10,148 nucleotides of DNA from Thermoplasmata archaeon (GTDB lineage Archaea; Thermoplasmatota; B47-G6; B47-G6B; 47-G6): assembly GCA_003663565.1 (NCBI GenBank), contig QMTT01000002.1, positions 1 through 10,148 of the forward strand. Direction: 5' to 3'. Under the pieces are notes generated by a model. The model saw only the letters and a list, made by a program, of their open reading frames with translations, searched no databases and was not told where the DNA came from. Position 1 is the first letter of the stretch. Every line of letters begins with the position of its first letter. Of the stretch, positions 6,467-10,148 are shown one piece after another. The translations under genes and the position numbers were made by a program.

Positions 6467-7923
6467 TTATGTGTTTCTCCACGATTTGCTATAACATTGT
6501 CAAAGACAGGATATGAATGATAATAGGCTTCATCAGAATCTGCATTGAAAATATTTTTCCAAACAGCCTTCAATACTTCCTTCTCCGTTTTTCCTTCTTT
6601 GGTTAAATGACGGACAATCAATGCTCTGATTCCACTTCCGACATCAAAAGACATCTTTTTCCGATGTACGATTTCCACGGGTAAGACATCCTCAAAAGAC
6701 CTCCTTAAAATATATTTATTTTCCAGATGACCTTCATATTTATGATAAAAGTCTTTATAATGAAGATCGGATGCAAATGAATAGACATATCTGTCTAAAA
6801 ATGGGCATCTGTTTTCAATTGAATGTGCCATGCAGCTTTGATCAATGCGTCGAAGTTCTGTAAAACACATATCAGAAATGAGTTTCTGACGAACACCTTT
6901 CCAGTTGTCCTCTGGTTGAAACATATGATAGCCACAAAAAATTTCATCTGCTCCCTCACCAGATAAAATTACTTTCAATCCATCCTTATGTGCGGATTCT
7001 GCCAATAAATAAGAACAGATTCCATTACTTATTATGGAAGGATTATAACTTTCAGTGGCATACACAATTCGCCGAACCAGAGAAACAAGCATTTCATTTT
7101 CGATATGACTGATATATTTTACACAGTTCAGTCCAAGATATTTTTCAATTTTCTTAACATAAAGATAATCCTGTGAATTTTTTTCCGCTAAAGTATAATA
7201 AACAGCATCTTTACGATGTGCGGCAACAACGGAGGCAATTATTGAACTGTCAAGACCGCCGCTCAAAAAAATTCCGACAGGTTCATCTGAAGATGGTAAA
7301 CGCTTTACGACAGCTTGTTCAACGAGTTCTTTAAATGAGACATTATCGTTATCTGTTTCAAGAAGTTTGTGTTTGCTCACAGGAATGGCTTCAGCCCTTG
7401 AAAGGTTAATTCGTGAAACACCTTTAGGCAACATTTCAAAGCAGTCAATATGTGTTACTGCTTTCAATTCACTTGAAATAAAAGTTTCAGTGCGTGATTT
7501 GCCAATAAACAAAGGCTTTTTTCCAATATAATCGCGTAAGCAAAAAAGTTCGCAATTTTTTTCATCGAAAATTAATCCGGAATAAAAACCGTCAAGAACG
7601 GAAATAATTTCAGTGCCGAGACTTTCAAATAGTGGAAGAACAATTTGAGTGTCACATTTTCCTTCAATCATGATGTCATATTGATTTCTCAAAGCATTAT
7701 GATTGTATATTTCCCCATTGATGACAGCTGCGAAGTTTTTATATTTGAAAGGCTGCCTGCCTGAAGAACTCTTGTCATTTATTGCCAGGCGATTAAAACC
7801 AAGGCTCAGTAAGCCATGATGATATGTTCCGGTTTCATCCGGGCCTCGATGTTTAATCCTGGAAATATTATTGTTCAGACGCGTTTCTGCCTTTGGGCCA
7901 TAAAATAAAAGTATGCCACACAT
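6463..7923 (-). CDS. Asparagine synthetase-like glutamine amidotransferase (short form)
   Basis: 486 residues from the chosen start. The ATG at 7921-7923 is preferred because the next codon is Cys (MCGI), which must become the N-terminal nucleophile of a class II glutaminase; an in-frame ATG 18 bases earlier would bury it. Glutaminase motifs are RHRGPDE (about 23-29), NRLAIND and NGEIYN (69-74), and LRDYIGKKPLF. The synthetase half has the PP-loop SGGLDSS (221-227), SGEGADE (321-327), SIENRCPFLD (368-377) and the Lys-bearing loop RKKMSFDVGSG (421-431). The reaction is ATP activation of a carboxylate followed by amide formation with glutamine-derived ammonia. E. coli AsnB has about 550 residues; this is nearer the length of beta-lactam and carbapenam synthetases (about 500), so the product need not be asparagine. 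It starts about 35 bases after the RibA-NADAR stop and overlaps the NAT-like gene. Confidence 0.88.
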   Translation of the reverse strand: MCGILLFYGPKAETRLNNNISRIKHRGPDETGTYHHGLLSLGFNRLAINDKSSSGRQPFKYKNFAAVINGEIYNHNALRNQYDIMIEGKCDTQIVLPLFESLGTEIISVLDGFYSGLIFDEKNCELFCLRDYIGKKPLFIGKSRTETFISSELKAVTHIDCFEMLPKGVSRINLSRAEAIPVSKHKLLETDNDNVSFKELVEQAVVKRLPSSDEPVGIFLSGGLDSSIIASVVAAHRKDAVYYTLAEKNSQDYLYVKKIEKYLGLNCVKYISHIENEMLVSLVRRIVYATESYNPSIISNGICSYLLAESAHKDGLKVILSGEGADEIFCGYHMFQPEDNWKGVRQKLISDMCFTELRRIDQSCMAHSIENRCPFLDRYVYSFASDLHYKDFYHKYEGHLENKYILRRSFEDVLPVEIVHRKKMSFDVGSGIRALIVRHLTKEGKTEKEVLKAVWKNIFNADSDEAYYHSYPVFDNVIANRGETHK

Positions 7924-7958
7924 TTTTTTCCGTTCTGTCATGTTGGGACAAAAATTGT

Positions 7959-9068
7959 TTATCCCGGATTTGAACAGTGTAAACTGCTTCGGATTTCCAT
8001 CAGCAGATTACCCAGCATATTTTTACCAGAACCATCGCCGCCATCTCCCCAGTAATGGTCGTTTTCAGTATGCTCAACCAATTTCAGAGGAAATGTTTTC
8101 AGCAGTTCATTCCTCAGATCAGGATGCTGTGTAAATTTTGCATACAAAACTTCACGCATAATATTATCTTTAACATCTTCCCAATCAGATCTCATGGGAT
8201 TTTTTTTGTCTTGTCCCATGCTTGCCGCTTTTGCAGGTGAGGGGGCAAGTCGGATTTTTTCTTCATATTCCGTATCGGCATATTTCTGAGACTGGTAATA
8301 ATGCTCAGATGTCATCCATATTTTATTTTTTAAATATACGGCATGGTATGAAAAATTTGAGAAAAAACCATATGGCTGATTTTTCTGATAAAATTTTATT
8401 TCGTCTGTTCTTTCATATATATCTTCCGACGTTTTCCCGTTTTTTTTCGTCAGCGTCATATATTTTTTTTCAGATATTTCATCCAAAATAAATGTATGAC
8501 CAAGCCTGTATTTTTTTGTGAGCAAATAATCCTGATTTTCCGGACGAATTTTGGACTTAGTATTGATAACTTCAATTACCGAAATACCTTTGTCCTCAAA
8601 AAAAGAAATTTTTCGAGGATTGTTGGTGATGAGTTTTATGTCGGAGATATCCAATTGCAAAAGAATATCAACAACCTTTTGATAACTTCTCGCGTCTTGC
8701 TCCAAACCAAGAGTGACAAAAGCATCGTAAGTATCAAAACCTTGTTGCTGCATTAAATTTATCGCCTTGATTTTATTGGAAAGTCCTTGGCCTCTACCTT
8801 CCTGATCAAGATGAAATATAAGCCCTGCCCCGTCAGAAGCGATCTTCATCATCGCTTCCCATAGTTGGTCAGCGCAATCACAATCTTTAGCTCTGAATAC
8901 CTCTGAAGCCATACAGGACGAGTGAACCCGTATTAATGGGCATCTGTCCAACTTTTCGATATCCCCGAAACTGATCATCCGAATTTTTTCGTTTCCTGTG
9001 TCATACATTCTGAATTTACCCAATGAGGTTGGCAAAAAACACCAATTGTCAAATTGATCGAATGTCAT
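7959..9068 (-). CDS. GTP cyclohydrolase II-like / NADAR (YbiA-type N-glycosidase) fusion protein
   Basis: 369 residues from the preferred ATG (9066-9068). The N-terminal part (about 10-200) is GCH II-like: RVHSSC and AKDCDC give the zinc ligands Cys52, Cys63 and Cys65, followed by DQEGRGQGL (88-96), DTYDAFVTLG, Asp125 and Arg127 (matching E. coli Asp126 and Arg128), and ITNNPRKI. GCH II opens the guanine ring of GTP. The C-terminal part (about 224-360) is a NADAR/COG3236 domain: GFFSNFSYHAVYL, MTSEHYYQSQKY, and DHYWGDGGDGSGKN-MLGNLLMEIR. NADAR enzymes cut the N-glycosidic bond of riboflavin intermediates; some remove ADP-ribose from guanine. Fused, the two could turn GTP into a free triaminopyrimidine and ribose 5-phosphate. 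The usual catalytic Tyr of GCH II (E. coli Tyr105) is replaced by Ile or Asn (103/104). The conserved Glu after RVHS is Ser, and the Arg before QEGR is Asp. It is probably not the housekeeping RibA. Confidence 0.88.
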   Translation of the reverse strand: MTFDQFDNWCFLPTSLGKFRMYDTGNEKIRMISFGDIEKLDRCPLIRVHSSCMASEVFRAKDCDCADQLWEAMMKIASDGAGLIFHLDQEGRGQGLSNKIKAINLMQQQGFDTYDAFVTLGLEQDARSYQKVVDILLQLDISDIKLITNNPRKISFFEDKGISVIEVINTKSKIRPENQDYLLTKKYRLGHTFILDEISEKKYMTLTKKNGKTSEDIYERTDEIKFYQKNQPYGFFSNFSYHAVYLKNKIWMTSEHYYQSQKYADTEYEEKIRLAPSPAKAASMGQDKKNPMRSDWEDVKDNIMREVLYAKFTQHPDLRNELLKTFPLKLVEHTENDHYWGDGGDGSGKNMLGNLLMEIRSSLHCSNPG

Positions 9069-9076
9069 AATCTTTG

Positions 9077-9081
9077 CTCCC
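9077..9081 (-). promoter_or_regulatory. Ribosome binding site that decides the RibA-NADAR start
   Basis: GGGAG on the minus strand, 8 bases before the ATG at 9066-9068. The alternative ATG at 9081-9083 overlaps the upstream stop (TAATG) and has no purine-rich site. It could still be used by re-initiation, which would add five residues. Confidence 0.55.
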
Positions 9082-9082
9082 A

Positions 9083-10148
9083 TTAATTTGATATTTCAGA
9101 CTTTTGTTCATATAAAAATGTAATATCCAGTTCAGAAAGAGCATAACTGTCTATCTGTGTCTTCAATGAATCAAGAAAGTTTTCTACATGGTCATCTGAT
9201 AATTCCTGAACTCCGTTTGTTATAGCATTCAAAGTTTTGTTGACATAAAAATCTGAAAGTATATCAAGAAAATTTCGTATCTCGCCTTTCTGATCAAATT
9301 TTTTCAGTGCTTTGCAAAGGCCTTGTATTCGGAAAAAATTTAGTCGGAATGAAGAAAGACGTTTATCCGAATATTGACGGACTTTCTCACACACCATTGT
9401 TTTCATTTCATCATCAAACTCAAATTTTTGTCGTTCATAACTTCCAAACAAATCTTTTAATGCTGCATGGATTGAAGATCCCTGAATTTCACCGATTGTT
9501 TTTTCCATGCTTAACTTTGTTTCAACAAATATGCTTCTATTGTGAATTACCGGAAAATTTGCTCTCATAATCTTCATACCGTAATAATGTCGATTTATAA
9601 AAGCCCATAGCATGTCAGATCTGCGAGTCTCTTTGCCAGAAATCTCAGCAACTGAATTTGGTGTGTTTTTCAAAGCCAGAGGATTAAATATAAATGTATT
9701 CCCACCGCGATTGACTGAATCTTCCGCTTCTCTGATCGGATCAGCGGGCAGTTCTACGATTACAGGTCTTAAAAGCGATGAACCGCCAAACAGTTTGTGT
9801 AAATTTCTGATAAGATAATTTCTTGATTCTGCGACAGTTTCTCCGTGAAAGTTCGGAGTTAACCAATAAACTGTTTCTAAATGGGCGGTATGCAGGCGAG
9901 ATAAATCATAATAATAGTCAGGGTACATCATTCTCAGCTGTCGGTTTTCCTCACTTCTGTCCGATAGAGGTTTGTCAGGTTCCATAGAGTATAACCATTC
10001 AAAATTATTCAATAAATCTACAAGCTGCACACGCATTCCGCTCGTAGCAGGATTTGGTGAGGCACCCTCAACAGTTCCAAGCAATATATCTGCTCCATGT
10101 TTTTTAAACTCAGGCAAACATGCAAGATACTTTTCTGCTCTTGCATCC
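9083..10148 (-). CDS. Large protein of unrecognised function, possibly GT-A-like (N-terminus outside window)
   Basis: The minus-strand frame is open to the window edge: before the TTG codon at 10115-10117 it reads DARAEKYLAC, so the start lies outside. About 354 C-terminal residues are visible, ending in TAA at 9083-9085. There is no signal peptide or membrane segment in this part. Conspicuous blocks are GADILLGTVEGASPNP, MRVQLVDLLNN, MYPDYYYDLSRLHTAHLETV-YWLTP, NRGGNTFIFNPLALK and ETRRSDMLWAFINRHYYG. The last two recall a little-studied group that I remember as related to GT-A glycosyltransferases (RGGNxxxFxxxxL, then RRSDMxWA), but no catalytic DXD is visible here. The C-terminal 120 residues are helical and charged. 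It is the first visible gene of the operon and abuts the RibA-NADAR gene, either overlapping it by one base or ending 14 bases before it. A role in adding a sugar to the cluster product is speculation. Confidence 0.45.
   Translation of the reverse strand, partial: DARAEKYLACLPEFKKHGADILLGTVEGASPNPATSGMRVQLVDLLNNFEWLYSMEPDKPLSDRSEENRQLRMMYPDYYYDLSRLHTAHLETVYWLTPNFHGETVAESRNYLIRNLHKLFGGSSLLRPVIVELPADPIREAEDSVNRGGNTFIFNPLALKNTPNSVAEISGKETRRSDMLWAFINRHYYGMKIMRANFPVIHNRSIFVETKLSMEKTIGEIQGSSIHAALKDLFGSYERQKFEFDDEMKTMVCEKVRQYSDKRLSSFRLNFFRIQGLCKALKKFDQKGEIRNFLDILSDFYVNKTLNAITNGVQELSDDHVENFLDSLKTQIDSYALSELDITFLYEQKSEISN

Noticed and set aside
7959..9068. Housekeeping riboflavin gene ribA
   Set aside because: The NADAR fusion, the lost catalytic Tyr, other unusual active-site residues and the absence of neighbouring rib genes all argue against giving it that gene symbol.

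Overview
The window looks like a chromosomal stretch of a Gram-negative, probably sulfate-reducing or related Desulfobacterota (deltaproteobacterial) organism. That assignment is inference. It rests on the methionine/histidine-rich secreted protein at the left edge, which I remember from Geobacter-like genomes, on a Wzy_C/O-antigen-ligase membrane protein, and on intergenic DNA full of palindromic and tandem repeats with a decayed antitoxin/PIN module.

Left part (1-1187): the 3' end of a small exported protein gene on the plus strand, then a perfect 11-bp hairpin repeat. A minus-strand antitoxin-like gene (804-1040) follows, fused by a small deletion to a frameshifted PIN-toxin remnant (560-819).

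Middle (1188-3730): an O-antigen ligase-like polytopic membrane protein on the minus strand, then about 1.15 kb without an intact gene. This non-coding stretch holds a degenerate tandem array with a period of about 150 bp (about 2622-3228), a 24-bp perfect palindrome, a pair of 40-bp AT-rich direct repeats that are themselves partly palindromic, twin hairpins, and what look like scraps of an ATPase gene and a companion gene.

Right part (3731-10148): six minus-strand genes with operon-like packing, read from right to left. They are a large protein that may be GT-A-like (cut by the window edge); a fusion of a GTP cyclohydrolase II-like domain with a NADAR (YbiA/COG3236) N-glycosidase domain; a short glutamine-dependent asparagine synthetase-like amidotransferase; an arylamine N-acetyltransferase-like Cys-His-Asp protein; a NodB-type polysaccharide deacetylase; and a DUF4915/TIGR03032-like predicted beta-propeller. 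Two junctions are ATGA overlaps, and the first junction is either a 1-nt overlap or a 14-nt gap depending on the start chosen.

Read together, the right half looks like a small-molecule or glycoconjugate pathway starting from GTP. The fusion enzyme would open the guanine ring and strip the ribose phosphate to give a free aminopyrimidine. The amidotransferase, acyltransferase, deacetylase and possible glycosyltransferase could then decorate it. The cyclohydrolase domain lacks the usual active-site Tyr and has other unusual substitutions, so it is probably not the housekeeping riboflavin enzyme. This cluster is the most interesting content of the window.
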